Shown: positions 8,219 through 21,022 of the stretch, one piece after another
Layout of the letters: the number at the start of each line of letters is the position of its first letter
Position numbering within the stretch: position 1 is the first letter of the stretch
Origin: an uncultured Kushneria sp.
Lineage (GTDB): Bacteria; Pseudomonadota; Gammaproteobacteria; Pseudomonadales; Halomonadaceae
Direction of reading: 5' to 3'
Assembly (NCBI RefSeq): GCF_947497025.1
Contig: NZ_CANMFC010000003.1
Span: forward strand, 474,662 to 538,661
Length of the DNA: 64,000 bases
The notes under the pieces: generated by a model
Seen by the model: the letters and a program-made list of their open reading frames with translations, nothing else
Database searches by the model: none
What the model was told of the DNA's origin: nothing
Position numbers and translations under genes: made by a program

Positions 8219-8503
8219 ATGAGCACGCTTCATCTGATCAATCGCTCTCCCTTTAGCACCAATATTTTGCAGGAGCTTGCTGATGCCGTATCGCAGGGCG
8301 ATCATGTGCTTCTGGTCGAGGATGGCGTCTACGCAGCATCAGGTACGCTACTGCACGCCCTGCCCAAAGGCATTGAGCTATGGGCACTAGAGGAAGACTG
8401 TATGTCGCGCGGGGTTACATCCTCCGACACCTCAAAAATGGTCGACATGGCAGGCTTTGTCGCCTTGACCGCCACAACGCATCGAACCGTCAGCTGGTTT
8501 TGA
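8219..8503 (+). CDS. tusB: Sulfurtransferase complex subunit TusB
   Basis: 94 residues, DsrH family: 'STLHLINRSPFSTNILQELA' is the typical N-terminus, and 'DHVLLVEDGVYAA' follows. It is the smallest TusBCD subunit. The ATG at 8219 aligns with the family start; a TTG at 8204 is possible but has no SD. No good Shine-Dalgarno is seen, so translation probably depends on the upstream tusC. Confidence 0.9.
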   Translation: MSTLHLINRSPFSTNILQELADAVSQGDHVLLVEDGVYAASGTLLHALPKGIELWALEEDCMSRGVTSSDTSKMVDMAGFVALTATTHRTVSWF

Positions 8504-8567
8504 CCCTCGGGTCAGCTTCGCTTTTTTATCGCCATAATCTTTTTCATTTTTCAAAGCGCCAGAACTC

Positions 8568-8918
8568 ATGACTCCGGACACGGACACCCTGACACTTGTT
8601 GATGGCACGATCATCGCGCTTGATAGCGACGGCCACCTGCAAAATCTTGAATGCTGGTCTTTTGAGGTGGCCGAGAAAATGGCCGAACACGAGGGGCGCA
8701 TACTAACGCCCGAACACTGGGAAGTTATCGAGCTGCTGCGTGACTTTTACGCACGCTTCGAGATGGCCCCGGCCATGCGAGCACTGGTCAAGGCCACTCG
8801 CCAGCGGCTGGGTGAGCAGAAGGGCAGTTCGATTTATCTGATGTCGCTTTTCCCCGAAAGCCCGGCACGCGTGGCAGCACGCCTGGCCGGTCTGCCACGT
8901 CCTACCAACTGCCTTTAG
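8568..8918 (+). CDS. tusE: Sulfur carrier TusE (DsrC family)
   Basis: 116 residues. The flexible C-terminal arm ends in 'GLPRPTNCL', with the single penultimate Cys that accepts sulfur from TusD. 'HWEVIELLRDFYARFEMAPA' is the conserved DsrC helix core. The second Cys of true dissimilatory DsrC is absent, so the tRNA-thiolation role is favoured over sulfur oxidation. Unlike in E. coli, where tusE is elsewhere, it directly follows tusDCB. Confidence 0.94.
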   Translation: MTPDTDTLTLVDGTIIALDSDGHLQNLECWSFEVAEKMAEHEGRILTPEHWEVIELLRDFYARFEMAPAMRALVKATRQRLGEQKGSSIYLMSLFPESPARVAARLAGLPRPTNCL

Positions 8919-8927
8919 GTCGATCGA

Positions 8928-9500
8928 TTGAATTTTCTTGCCCACGCCGAACTGGCGCGACACGGCAGCGACGTTTTCATGCTGGGTAATCTGGTGGCCG
9001 ATGGCATCAAGGGACCGGCGAGAGCAGATACCGAACTGGCCAGGGGCGTACGGTTTCACCGTAAAATGGATGCCCTGATCGACCAGCACGAAACGACCCT
9101 GGCGCTCAAACAGCAATCACCCAGCGCGCAGCGACGTGTCTGCGGCATTGCGCTTGATATCGTCTGGGATCACTTTCTGGCCAGGCTGTATCACGATGAG
9201 CATTTGAACCAGCGCGTTTATGGCGTCCTGACCCGACATGCCTCCATGATTCCCGAGCGACAGACGCGGCTTTTTGAGCATCTTTGCCGTGAAAACTGGT
9301 TAAAGGGCTATGAGGATTTTGGTTTCACCTGTCGCGCCATCGCCGGAGTAGGGACGCGTCTCTCGGGCCCCAATCGGCTTGCCGAATTGACGCCCTGGCT
9401 GGAAAGGGAATATTCGCTGCTGGAAGACAGTTTTCACGAGATCTGGCCATGGATGCAGCGTGCGGCATGCGAACATGCCGCAAAATTAGCTGACCAGTAA
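8928..9500 (+). CDS. acpH: Acyl carrier protein phosphodiesterase AcpH
   Basis: 190 residues, DUF479/AcpH family of the HD-like fold. 'MNFLAHAELARH', 'GNLVADGIKG', 'GVRFHRKMDALID' and 'DIVWDHFLARLYH' supply the conserved His and Asp residues of the metal site. It removes 4'-phosphopantetheine from holo-ACP. The start is TTG at 8928, only 9 bases after the tusE stop, with AGG overlapping that stop, so it is part of the tus transcript. Its 3' end converges with moeA and overlaps it by 15 bases. Confidence 0.9.
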   Translation: MNFLAHAELARHGSDVFMLGNLVADGIKGPARADTELARGVRFHRKMDALIDQHETTLALKQQSPSAQRRVCGIALDIVWDHFLARLYHDEHLNQRVYGVLTRHASMIPERQTRLFEHLCRENWLKGYEDFGFTCRAIAGVGTRLSGPNRLAELTPWLEREYSLLEDSFHEIWPWMQRAACEHAAKLADQ

Positions 9501-10685
9501 AAGACACCTGACGCGCTCACCCAGCGTGATTTTCGAGTGGGCCTTGATCACGGCCAGTGCATTGGCGGTGACGCAGGAGCGCAGGATAGAGGAATCCTGG
9601 TCTTCAAACGCGTGCGCGCGGTAGCCATCGCCGTCCCACTGGAGGGTGACGCGCATGTAGTGATCACGCCCGGCAGTTTCGGTCTCGAAATCCGCTTGAG
9701 CGGTGACCTCCGGCAGGGCGTGCATCTCTTTACAGCCCTGCAGGCCGCCCAGAAGCGGGCGCAAAAAAAGCCACGCGCCGACAAAGCTCGATACCGGATT
9801 GCCCGCCAGACCCACAAAGCGACACTGATCAATGTGCCCCAGCGCCAGCGGCTTGCCAGGGCGAATCGACAGACGCCAGAGATCCAGCTCGCCCAGCAAT
9901 TCCAGTGCGCAACGGACATGGTCGGCATCCCCGACCGAGACGCCACCGGTTGTCACGATGACATCCACCTGACGTGCGGCGCGCTCAAGTGCCTGCGTCA
10001 TGGCTTCCAGCGTATCCGGCACCTGTTCGACCAGCGCCAGCTCGGCGCCAAAGCGCGGCAGGAGATCCATCAGCATGAACCGGTTGCCGTTATAGATCTG
10101 CCCGGGTGCCAGCGACTCCCCCGGCAGCTTCAACTCATCGCCGGTAAACAGCAGGGCCACTCTGGGTTTTTGATATACCGGCACCCGGTCAAACCCCTGG
10201 CCTGCCAGAAATCCCAGCGCGGCACTATTAAGCCGCGTGCCCTGAGATACCAGCTCTATACCGCTATTGATTTCTCGCCCCTTGAGGCGGACGCTGTTGC
10301 CCGCTTCAAGGCCGGCAGGAATAAAAACGCCGTCATCACGAACGTCCACCTCCTCCTGCATGATGACGCTGTCGGCGCCTTCGGGCAGGGGCGCACCGGT
10401 GAAGATGCGAGCACAAGAGCCTTCTGCCAGTGGCTCGGCCTGCTGGCCGGCCATGATCCGCTGACTAACGGGCAGCACCCTGCCACTATCCGCGGCACGC
10501 AGGGCATAGCCATCCATCGCGCTGTTATCAAAGGGCGGCGTATCGTGTCGAGCATGAAGCGTCTGTGCCAGTACGCGATTACCAGCCAATTCGAGCGCTA
10601 CCCATTCGCACGCCAGAGGTGCGAGCCCCTTCGAGAGCGAGTCGAGTGCTTCCTGCGGGGTATGCAGCCGACCGCTTTCAGCCAT
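9486..10685 (-). CDS. moeA: Molybdopterin molybdenumtransferase MoeA
   Basis: 399 residues, full length. 'PPFDNSAMDGYALRAADS' is the N-terminal active-site region with the conserved Asp. The MogA-like domain around residues 180-310 carries 'TTGGVSVGDADHVR', and domain IV closes the protein. It inserts molybdate into adenylylated molybdopterin. The gene overlaps the end of moaB by 8 bases (10678-10685), so they are cotranscribed. A long frame on the opposite strand (9537-10967) is only a codon-bias shadow. Confidence 0.95.
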   Translation of the reverse strand: MAESGRLHTPQEALDSLSKGLAPLACEWVALELAGNRVLAQTLHARHDTPPFDNSAMDGYALRAADSGRVLPVSQRIMAGQQAEPLAEGSCARIFTGAPLPEGADSVIMQEEVDVRDDGVFIPAGLEAGNSVRLKGREINSGIELVSQGTRLNSAALGFLAGQGFDRVPVYQKPRVALLFTGDELKLPGESLAPGQIYNGNRFMLMDLLPRFGAELALVEQVPDTLEAMTQALERAARQVDVIVTTGGVSVGDADHVRCALELLGELDLWRLSIRPGKPLALGHIDQCRFVGLAGNPVSSFVGAWLFLRPLLGGLQGCKEMHALPEVTAQADFETETAGRDHYMRVTLQWDGDGYRAHAFEDQDSSILRSCVTANALAVIKAHSKITLGERVRCLLLVS

Positions 10686-11199
10686 GCTGCCTCCGTCCAG
10701 GAATCACCAGATTGGCAAAATTGCAGGGCTTGTGTCGGCTATCGAGCTGTTCAGCAAGAATGCCGTCCCAGCCGGTACGACAGGCCCCGGTCGAGCCGGG
10801 CAGGCAGAATACGGCTGTATGGTTGGCGAAACCTGCCAGCGCACGGCTTTGTATGGTCGAACTGCCGACATCATCCTGCGAGAGCCGACGAAACATCTCG
10901 CCAAATCCTTCGATATGACTGTCGAACAAAACGCCAACGGCTTCGGGCGTGGAGTCGCGCCCGGTGAAGCCGGTGCCACCGGTGGTGATCACAATCTGTA
11001 CCTGCGGGTCGGCAATCAGTCGCGCCACTTCTGCGCGGATCTGATAGAGCTCATCGCGGATGATCTGTCGGAAAACGCAGCGGTGCCCGGCGCGCTCAAG
11101 TGACTCGATCAGCAAGGCACCAGAGCGGTCACTGCTTTCATCGCGAGTGTCAGAGATGGTCAACACGGCAACATCAAGCGGCACGAAATCATCATTCAC
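10678..11199 (-). CDS. moaB: Molybdenum cofactor biosynthesis protein MoaB
   Basis: 173 residues, MoaB/Mog family. The adenylylation site motif 'IVITTGGTGFTGRDSTPEA' and 'AVFCLPGSTGACRTGWDGIL' are clear. It adenylylates molybdopterin before metal insertion by MoeA. The start is GTG at 11199, which overlaps the stop of the DUF1244 gene as GTGA. The three genes (DUF1244, moaB, moeA) form one tightly packed unit. Confidence 0.94.
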   Translation of the reverse strand: MNDDFVPLDVAVLTISDTRDESSDRSGALLIESLERAGHRCVFRQIIRDELYQIRAEVARLIADPQVQIVITTGGTGFTGRDSTPEAVGVLFDSHIEGFGEMFRRLSQDDVGSSTIQSRALAGFANHTAVFCLPGSTGACRTGWDGILAEQLDSRHKPCNFANLVIPGRRQHG

Positions 11200-11516
11200 G
11201 AGGAGGTTTTCTCCTTTGCTTTTTGACGTGCCTCAAGCGCCTTGAGCTGCTCCTCGGTGGCCGGCGGCTGGTGATGCGCCTTCCATTCGCTGTAGGGCAT
11301 GCCATACACATGCTCGCGAGCGCTTTCCAGATCCAGTTCGACATGACGCTCTTCGGCCGCCGTCACCAGCCACTTGGAAAGGCAGTTGCGACAGAAATCG
11401 GCCAGAATCATCAGGTCAATGTTTTGTACGTCACGATTGTTATCGAGATGCTTGAGCAGACGACGAAAGGCAGCAGCCTCAAGCTCGGTTTGGGTCTGCT
11501 TGTCCAGCTGTTCCAT
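11196..11516 (-). CDS. DUF1244 domain protein
   Basis: 106 residues. The core 'ADFCRNCLSKWLVTAAEE' with its two Cys, and 'MPYSEWKAHHQ', are the hallmark of DUF1244 (PF06844), a small family of unknown function common in proteobacteria. The ATG at 11516 is preceded by CAGGAG. The C-terminal 30 residues are Lys/Glu-rich and helical. Its stop overlaps the moaB start, which ties it to molybdenum cofactor synthesis by operon only; no direct role is known. Confidence 0.85.
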   Translation of the reverse strand: MEQLDKQTQTELEAAAFRRLLKHLDNNRDVQNIDLMILADFCRNCLSKWLVTAAEERHVELDLESAREHVYGMPYSEWKAHHQPPATEEQLKALEARQKAKEKTSS

Positions 11517-11627
11517 GTTCAGCTCCTGTAAGCGTCCTGAATGCCGAAAAAAGAGAATGATAAAGCAAGGGCAGGGATATTGTAGGCCCTCACCAAAGCT
11601 CGGAGTAGTTACCACGATACGCGCGTG

Positions 11628-12263
11628 TCAGGCGCGATCACCCGGGGCGCATACCGACAGTACCAGGGCATCCTCTTCACTGATGGAGACCTTGGCGTGG
11701 CCCATGTCGCTATCGAAATAGAGGCTGTCGCCAGCCTCGAGTTGAAGAGGTTCATAGAATTCGCTATACAACAGGATCGAGCCTTCCAGTACCAATAAGA
11801 ACTCTTCACCGCCATGACGGACCCAATCCGGAAATGCCTCGATGCTACGGGCGCGAACGATCGTCTTGAAAGGCGTCATGAGTTTTTGTGCCAGCTGCGC
11901 GGATAAGAGCTCATGCTCATAGGTGGGCGTTGGGTGCTGTTCTCCCTGACCACTGCGCGTCAGATCACGCCGCCCGGCATTGCAGGGCGCGCTGCGAGGA
12001 CTTTTCAAAAGCTGGGGCATATCCAGCTCGAGTCCAATCATCAGCTTTTGTACGACCACAAAACTGGGGGATACCAGATCGTTTTCAATCTTGGAAAGCG
12101 TTGAGCGCGCCACCCCGGTGCGACGACTGACCTCTTCGAGTGTCAACTGCTGGGCACGGCGAATTTCACGCAAACGCTCACCCAGCCGCAGGGGCTCGAC
12201 AAAAGGTTTTTGCTTGCGGGCAACCGTCATGCCGGCCTCTGCTTTTGCGTCACGATCTGTCAT
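11628..12263 (-). CDS. XRE-family transcriptional regulator with C-terminal cupin
   Basis: 211 residues. A helix-turn-helix lies at about residues 29-80 ('LREIRRAQQLTLEEVSRRTG', 'ARSTLSKIEND'), and a small cupin at about 135-205 ('HGGEEFLLVLEGSILL', 'GDSLYFDSDMGHA'). This architecture is that of PuuR/SutR-type regulators that sense a small metabolite. The ATG at 12263 has AAGGA about 12 bases upstream; an ATG at 12230 has a better placed GAGG and may be the true start. Target and ligand are unknown. It lies 40 bases after pdxH on the same strand. Confidence 0.88.
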   Translation of the reverse strand: MTDRDAKAEAGMTVARKQKPFVEPLRLGERLREIRRAQQLTLEEVSRRTGVARSTLSKIENDLVSPSFVVVQKLMIGLELDMPQLLKSPRSAPCNAGRRDLTRSGQGEQHPTPTYEHELLSAQLAQKLMTPFKTIVRARSIEAFPDWVRHGGEEFLLVLEGSILLYSEFYEPLQLEAGDSLYFDSDMGHAKVSISEEDALVLSVCAPGDRA

Positions 12264-12303
12264 CTTGCACGGATATCCTTGTCGGCGCCGACCGCTTGTA
12301 ATG

Positions 12304-12948
12304 TCAGGGCGCCAGCCGGCTTTTCAGCCAATGACCATCAGAGGTTCGCCAGCGATAGCGAATCCGATCATGAAGACGGCTGGGCTGCCCCTGCCAGAAC
12401 TCGACCATGATCGGCACGACCCGATAGCCGCCCCAGTGCGGCGGGCGCTCGATTTCATGATCCTGATAGGCACGCTCAAAGCGATGGGTGCGCTCATCAA
12501 GCCATTGTCGATTCGGGATTTCCACGCTCTGCTGGGAGATCCAGGCCCCCAGTTGACTGGCTCTTGGCCGAGAGTGGAAATAGGCATCCGAAGTCTCTTC
12601 TGACACCTGCTCGACGTGACCTTCAACGCGCACTTGACGCTGCAGGGTCGGCCACCAGAACACCAGCGCTGCGTGAGGGCAGGTGCCCAGCTCGCTTCCC
12701 TTGTGGCTTTGATAGCTGGTGTAGAACACCATGCCGTTTTCATCGAAATCCTTGAGCAAAACGATGCGCGCGTGAGGCGTACCTTCATTGTCCGCCGTGG
12801 CCAGTGTCATCACGTTGGCGTCATCGTGCTCGCTTGTCACCGCCGCGTTGAGCCACTCGGAAAAAAGGGGCCAGGGGGTTTCGGGCGTGTTGTCGCAATC
12901 GAGCGCGTCTCCGGAATAGTCACGACGCAGATCAGAAATGGTGCTCAT
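12304..12948 (-). CDS. pdxH: Pyridoxamine/pyridoxine 5'-phosphate oxidase
   Basis: 214 residues, standard for PdxH. FMN- and substrate-binding motifs are visible: 'MVFYTSYQSHKGSEL', 'RQVRVEGHVEQVS', 'SRPRASQLGAWIS' and the C-terminal 'PHWGGYRVVP' plus 'RLAP'. It makes pyridoxal 5'-phosphate with oxygen as acceptor. The ATG at 12948 is chosen over one at 12981 because AAGGAAA sits 9 bases upstream and the N-terminus then matches the family. Confidence 0.96.
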   Translation of the reverse strand: MSTISDLRRDYSGDALDCDNTPETPWPLFSEWLNAAVTSEHDDANVMTLATADNEGTPHARIVLLKDFDENGMVFYTSYQSHKGSELGTCPHAALVFWWPTLQRQVRVEGHVEQVSEETSDAYFHSRPRASQLGAWISQQSVEIPNRQWLDERTHRFERAYQDHEIERPPHWGGYRVVPIMVEFWQGQPSRLHDRIRYRWRTSDGHWLKSRLAP

Positions 12949-13034
12949 GAGCGGTTTCCTTGAAGCTTCGGGAGGCATCATTCAGCCTGCCTCACAATAT
13001 TGTTCCGGGCATGATTCAAGACCCTGGCAGGGGG

Positions 13035-13445
13035 TCACCCTGTGCCCGGGGTATTATCGTTGCGCTGCCAGCGATGAATGTACAACGCATAGCTGCCGGC
13101 GCTGAGCAGCAGGGTCAGGGCAGAAAGTGCCTCGACCAGACCCAGCCACCATAATCCCGGCAATTGCAGCATGACGGCTCCCTGAATAATATAAAGCACG
13201 CTGACAAACGCCAGCCAACCATAGCCACGGCGGCGCTCGGTGCGCAGCACAATGCCCAGAAGCGCCAGCGGTATGATACGCACCAGCACGGGCAGCAGGG
13301 TCTCGGTGCCGCCTCGCTGTGCCAGTATCAGCCCCGTAATCAGTGTCACCGCCATGAGGGTGATCCAGCTGATGACCACGACCCGACGCGCCCGTTGCCG
13401 GGCGCCGGTGGCGCCATAGCGCTGCTCAAAGGTGCGAAACAGCAC
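13035..13445 (-). CDS. DUF2069 inner-membrane protein
   Basis: 136 residues with four predicted membrane helices (about 23-43, 52-68, 75-96 and 100-122) and a short polar tail. The family is DUF2069, of unknown function, and it often follows wrbA in gammaproteobacteria, as here (2-base gap). A Lys/Arg-rich N-terminus suggests it stays in the cytoplasm. No catalytic motif is evident. Confidence 0.82.
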   Translation of the reverse strand: MLFRTFEQRYGATGARQRARRVVVISWITLMAVTLITGLILAQRGGTETLLPVLVRIIPLALLGIVLRTERRRGYGWLAFVSVLYIIQGAVMLQLPGLWWLGLVEALSALTLLLSAGSYALYIHRWQRNDNTPGTG

Positions 13446-13447
13446 GG

Positions 13448-14134
<687 letters not shown>

Positions 14135-14231
14135 TCAGGCCACACCGTCTTCAGATTCGATTGGTCAGAGCCCCGGGCGGTCGCTATGTTTCAGAGAGTC
14201 ATCAAACAGTTATCGTCGGGAGCAGGACAAG

Positions 14232-15476
14232 GTGAGACGTTTTTCCATACCCCAGCCCCTGTGGCTGTTGCTGATGCCGTTCAGGGCGCTCATCAAGCTG
14301 GTCAAGCGGTTTAATGCTCATGATGGCCTGCAGACGGCAGCCTCGCTGACCTACACCACGCTGTTTGCCGTGGTCCCGCTGACCACCGTGGTGTATGCCC
14401 TGTTTGCCGCCATTCCCGAGTTTCAGGATGCCGGAGATCGCATGCAGCAGTTCGTGTTTCAGCAGTTCGTGCCCGAGACCGGGCAGACCATTCTGGATAC
14501 ACTGCGTGGCTTTACCCAGCAGGCCCGAGGGCTGACCATGGTCGGCGGCGTCTTTTTGCTGATCACCTCAATCTTGATGATGATGACGGTGGAAAGCGCG
14601 CTCAATCGAATCTGGGGGGTGCGTCACAACCGGCGCGGGCTGATGGGGTTTCTGGTCTACTGGGCCGTTTTGACTCTGGGACCCATTTTAATCGGCAGTG
14701 GCTTTTTGCTGTCTTCCTATCTGGCCTCCATCAGCATATTGAATTCAGCAGCGTCCTGGCTGGGCGCCGGCGATTTTATCCTGCACTTTCTACCGCCGAT
14801 TCTGAGCTTTCTGGCGTTCTGGTTTATTTATATCACCGTGCCCAACGCGCGCGTGCGTTTCAAGCATGCTGCTGCCGGGGCGCTACTGGTATCGGTCTCG
14901 CTGGAGCTGGCCAAGTGGGGCTTTTCCATTTATGTCACCAACTTCCCTTCCTATCAGATTCTGTATGGCGCCTTCGCTGCCGTGCCACTTTTTCTGCTCT
15001 GGATATTCTTGAGCTGGTTTATCATTTTAATGGGCGCAGAGCTGGCTGCCTGGCTGGGCGAAACCCAGCACGCCGACTGGCGTCGCTGGCCGCTGTTCTG
15101 GCAGGCAGTGGGCATGCTGACGCTGCTGCACGAGAGACAGATCCGCGGCGAGGGCGCATTGAGCGCCGCCAATGTGCGCAAACGGCTGGGCGGGAGCTAC
15201 CACAAGCTTTTGAACGTGCTGTCCGAGCAGGGCTGGATCGTGGTCAGTGATGAAGATGAATGGGTACTGGCCAGGTCGCTCGATACCCTTACCCTCAGCG
15301 AGGTCGTGGCCGGTCTGCCCTGGACCATGCCGGCGCAATATCGGCCGCCGGAAGGCTATAGTAAGGTGGCTGAAATAATGCATGCAGCGCACGAGCGCTA
15401 TCATGATGCGCTGGATGTTTCGATGGCATCAGCCCTGACCAACCAGGCCAGCGATAAAACGCCTACCACCCCATGA
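14232..15476 (+). CDS. YihY/BrkB family inner-membrane protein
   Basis: 414 residues. Residues 1-280 hold six membrane helices of the Virul_fac_BrkB family ('LQTAASLTYTTLFAVVPL', 'YQILYGAFAAVPLFLLWIF', 'MGAELAAWLGE'). Residues from about 300 form a soluble winged-helix-like tail, a common extension in gammaproteobacteria. The start is GTG at 14232 with AGGACAAG just upstream; no in-frame ATG gives a complete first helix. The family was once called RNase BN in error; its function is not settled. Confidence 0.87.
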   Translation: MRRFSIPQPLWLLLMPFRALIKLVKRFNAHDGLQTAASLTYTTLFAVVPLTTVVYALFAAIPEFQDAGDRMQQFVFQQFVPETGQTILDTLRGFTQQARGLTMVGGVFLLITSILMMMTVESALNRIWGVRHNRRGLMGFLVYWAVLTLGPILIGSGFLLSSYLASISILNSAASWLGAGDFILHFLPPILSFLAFWFIYITVPNARVRFKHAAAGALLVSVSLELAKWGFSIYVTNFPSYQILYGAFAAVPLFLLWIFLSWFIILMGAELAAWLGETQHADWRRWPLFWQAVGMLTLLHERQIRGEGALSAANVRKRLGGSYHKLLNVLSEQGWIVVSDEDEWVLARSLDTLTLSEVVAGLPWTMPAQYRPPEGYSKVAEIMHAAHERYHDALDVSMASALTNQASDKTPTTP

Positions 15477-15615
15477 CGGCATTTGCCGGGAGGCTCGGCA
15501 CTTCATATCTTATTCCCCATGCGACGCTCTGACATTGATGCTGCGTAAACCACAGCAAACCCTGTTCGAACGACAAGCCTATTGGTGACGTTGCCAATAG
15601 GCGAGGAGTAGCCCG

Positions 15616-16215
15616 ATGAATGCCAATCAACGCGATGAGCAGCTTTTTTTCAGCGAAATGGCCGATGTCATTCCGCTCAACAAGGGGCGCAACCGCGCTG
15701 ATGCTGGAAGCACCGGCATGCGAACGCCCAGCGATGCCCAGCTGGCGCGCCGGGCCAGCGCTCAGGATGGCGAGCAGGAGAGCAATTTCCTGTCCGATGA
15801 GTTTGTCGACCTGCTGCCGGCCAACGATCCGATCGAATTTCGACGCGACGGTATTCAGACCGGCGTCATCGAGAAATTGCGTCATGGCGGCTATCAGGTC
15901 GACTCTCAACTTAACCTGATCAAGCGACCGGTCACCGAGTGCCGTCGAGAACTTTTCAACTTCATCCGTCAGGCGCATCACCATGAACTGCGCTGTGTGA
16001 TGATCATCCACGGCCGTGGCAAAAGCGACGAGAGCCATGCCAACGTGGTGCGCTCCTATGTGAGTAAATGGCTGGGCCAGTTTGATGAAGTGCAGGCCTA
16101 TGTCACGGCTCAACCGCGTCACGGCGGCATCGGAGCCACCTATGTCATGTTGAGAAAAACTCACCGGGCACGCCAGCGTAACCGTGAACTGCATCAGCGC
16201 CGCCGCGCGCCCTGA
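15616..16215 (+). CDS. smrA: Smr-domain DNA endonuclease SmrA-like
   Basis: 199 residues. A polar N-terminal half leads to a Smr domain at about residues 95-185 with 'HELRCVMIIHGRGKSDES' and 'VRSYVSKWLGQFDEVQAY', then a basic Arg-rich tail. The usual LDLHG motif reads 'LNLIKRPVTECRRELFNFI' here, as in E. coli SmrA/YdaL. SmrA is a structure-selective nicking endonuclease in vitro. GAGGAG lies before the ATG. The protein overlaps a long minus-strand shadow frame (15463-16194) that I reject. Confidence 0.87.
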   Translation: MNANQRDEQLFFSEMADVIPLNKGRNRADAGSTGMRTPSDAQLARRASAQDGEQESNFLSDEFVDLLPANDPIEFRRDGIQTGVIEKLRHGGYQVDSQLNLIKRPVTECRRELFNFIRQAHHHELRCVMIIHGRGKSDESHANVVRSYVSKWLGQFDEVQAYVTAQPRHGGIGATYVMLRKTHRARQRNRELHQRRRAP

Positions 16216-16280
16216 GCGCAGGTGCGGCCGGCAGTCGAACGGCTCATATCGGAATGACAGCTGCTAAAAGACAGTGACCA

Positions 16281-16312
16281 AAAAGGGCCTCTCGATGAGA
16301 GGCCCTTTTTTT
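16281..16312. terminator. Bidirectional terminator between smrA and metH
   Basis: AAAAGGGCCTCTC and GAGAGGCCCTTTTTTT pair around GAT. A/T tracts on both sides let it serve the convergent smrA and metH transcripts. Confidence 0.93.
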
Positions 16313-16361
16313 AAGGCTATTTTGACGCTACCGGGTTCATGCCGCGGTCAGGGAATCATGA

Positions 16362-20069
<3,708 letters not shown>

Positions 20070-20117
20070 GGAAGGAGATCTCCGGGTAAATAGTGAGACG
20101 TATATGAAAGAGGGCGT

Positions 20118-20146
20118 ATTCTAGCAAACCCCCATCAGGCGGACAG
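20118..20146 (-). promoter_or_regulatory. Candidate metH promoter (extended -10)
   Basis: On the minus strand TGCTAGAAT (20126-20118) is an extended -10 box, with CTGTCC at 20146-20141 as a poor -35 at 17-base spacing. It would start transcription about 40 bases before the metH ATG. Confidence 0.35.
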
Positions 20147-20192
20147 TTTTGTGGCCTGAAAGACATTCACGACCAGCATGAGCCCGAATCAT
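20121..20192 (-). CDS. Possible 23-codon small ORF upstream of metH
   Basis: ATG at 20192 with AGGAGG placed 5 bases upstream, then 23 codons to TAG at 20121. The peptide begins MIRAHAGRECLSG and ends VRLMGVC. The SD and start lie in the loop of a possible CCCGA/TCGGG hairpin. It could be a leader peptide, but a likely metH promoter lies inside it, which would leave it out of the mRNA. Low confidence. Confidence 0.2.
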   Translation of the reverse strand: MIRAHAGRECLSGHKTVRLMGVC

Positions 20193-20243
20193 TCTTGCCT
20201 CCTCGGGTAAGGCACCAGCAGGTGGTCAGCCATTTTTATTTAC

Positions 20244-20260
20244 CCGAGTATTGCACTCGG
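20244..20260. promoter_or_regulatory. Inverted repeat in the nfuA-metH divergent region
   Basis: CCGAGT and ACTCGG form perfect 6-bp arms around 5 bases (ATTGC). It lies 3 bases upstream of the candidate nfuA -35 box. Symmetry and position suit an operator. The layout (4-bp core arms with 5-base centre) recalls IscR type 1 sites, but the core bases differ, so this is only a suggestion. Confidence 0.4.
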
Positions 20261-20262
20261 AT

Positions 20263-20291
20263 TTGTCGCGAGCTGCTGGCTGGCATAAAAT
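20263..20291 (+). promoter_or_regulatory. Candidate nfuA promoter
   Basis: TTGTCG (20263-20268) and TAAAAT (20286-20291) at 17-base spacing, 42 bases before the nfuA ATG. A reasonable sigma-70 promoter by eye. Confidence 0.4.
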
Positions 20292-20332
20292 ATCGATAGA
20301 TTTCTTTATTGCGATTGCGCACGAGGCCGTCA

Positions 20333-20920
20333 ATGAGTCAGAGCATCGAAATTACCGAAAGCGCGCAGGAGTATCTCGCCGACCTGCTGTCGCGTCAGGA
20401 CGTCGAAGGCATCGGTGTGCGTGTCTTCATTACTCAGCCGGGCACGCCCTACGCTGAAACCTGTCTGGCCTACTGCAGGCCGGGTGAGGAAGAAGAGAGT
20501 GATGAGCGCATTCCGCTTGAAAAGTTTGATCTCTTTCTTGAAAAGCACAGCGTGGCCTTTCTGGAAGATGCCGTTGTGGACTTTAACGCCGATCGCATGG
20601 GTGGGCAGCTCACCATCAAGGCACCCAATGCCAAGATGCCCCAGGTCAGCGACGACAGTCCGCTAGAGGACCGGGTCAACTATATCCTGTACAGCGAGAT
20701 CAACCCGGGGCTTGCCGCACACGGGGGCGAGATTCGCCTGATTCAGCTGACCGAAGACAATGTGGCCGTACTGCAGTTCGGCGGCGGCTGTCAGGGATGC
20801 GCGGCGGTGGATGTCACGCTCAAGCAGGGCGTCGAGAAGACGCTGACCGAGCGCATTCCCGAACTGACGGCGATCCGCGACGTGACGGACCACACTGATA
20901 CGACCAACGCCTACTATTGA
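20333..20920 (+). CDS. nfuA: Fe-S biogenesis protein NfuA
   Basis: 195 residues. An N-terminal degenerate A-type domain ('[19 protein letters not shown]') is fused to a C-terminal Nfu domain whose '[18 protein letters not shown]' carries the CxxC that holds a 4Fe-4S cluster at the dimer interface. It ends in the family-typical 'YY'. NfuA delivers clusters to apo-targets, often under oxidative stress or iron limitation. The ATG at 20333 is chosen because the N-terminus then matches the family; a frame extends upstream to 20309. It diverges from metH and ends at a strong terminator. Confidence 0.95.
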   Translation: MSQSIEITESAQEYLADLLSRQDVEGIGVRVFITQPGTPYAETCLAYCRPGEEEESDERIPLEKFDLFLEKHSVAFLEDAVVDFNADRMGGQLTIKAPNAKMPQVSDDSPLEDRVNYILYSEINPGLAAHGGEIRLIQLTEDNVAVLQFGGGCQGCAAVDVTLKQGVEKTLTERIPELTAIRDVTDHTDTTNAYY

Positions 20921-20965
20921 TCGCTGATCAAGGCGTTCGTCTGGCAGCATCGAACGTTGAACGTC

Positions 20966-20991
20966 AAAACCCCGGCATGCCGGGGTTTTTT
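20966..20991. terminator. Bidirectional terminator after nfuA
   Basis: AAAACCCCGGCA and TGCCGGGGTTTT are perfectly complementary around a short turn, with A- and T-tracts on either side. It closes nfuA and the convergent KfrA-like gene. Confidence 0.93.
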
Positions 20992-21022
20992 GTGCACCGC
21001 TATCGGGCGGACCGTTCACGTT

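Noticed and set aside
9537..10967. Long plus-strand reading frame of 476 codons
   Set aside because: It is antisense to moeA and moaB, which have clear domains; its product has no recognisable features.
15463..16194. Minus-strand frame of 243 codons
   Set aside because: Overlaps smrA, which carries a real Smr domain; the frame has no SD or domain.
20121..20210. SAH or cobalamin riboswitch upstream of metH
   Set aside because: A CCCGAGGAG stretch resembles the start of SAH riboswitches, but the following conserved bases and second pairing block are missing; no B12-box is present.
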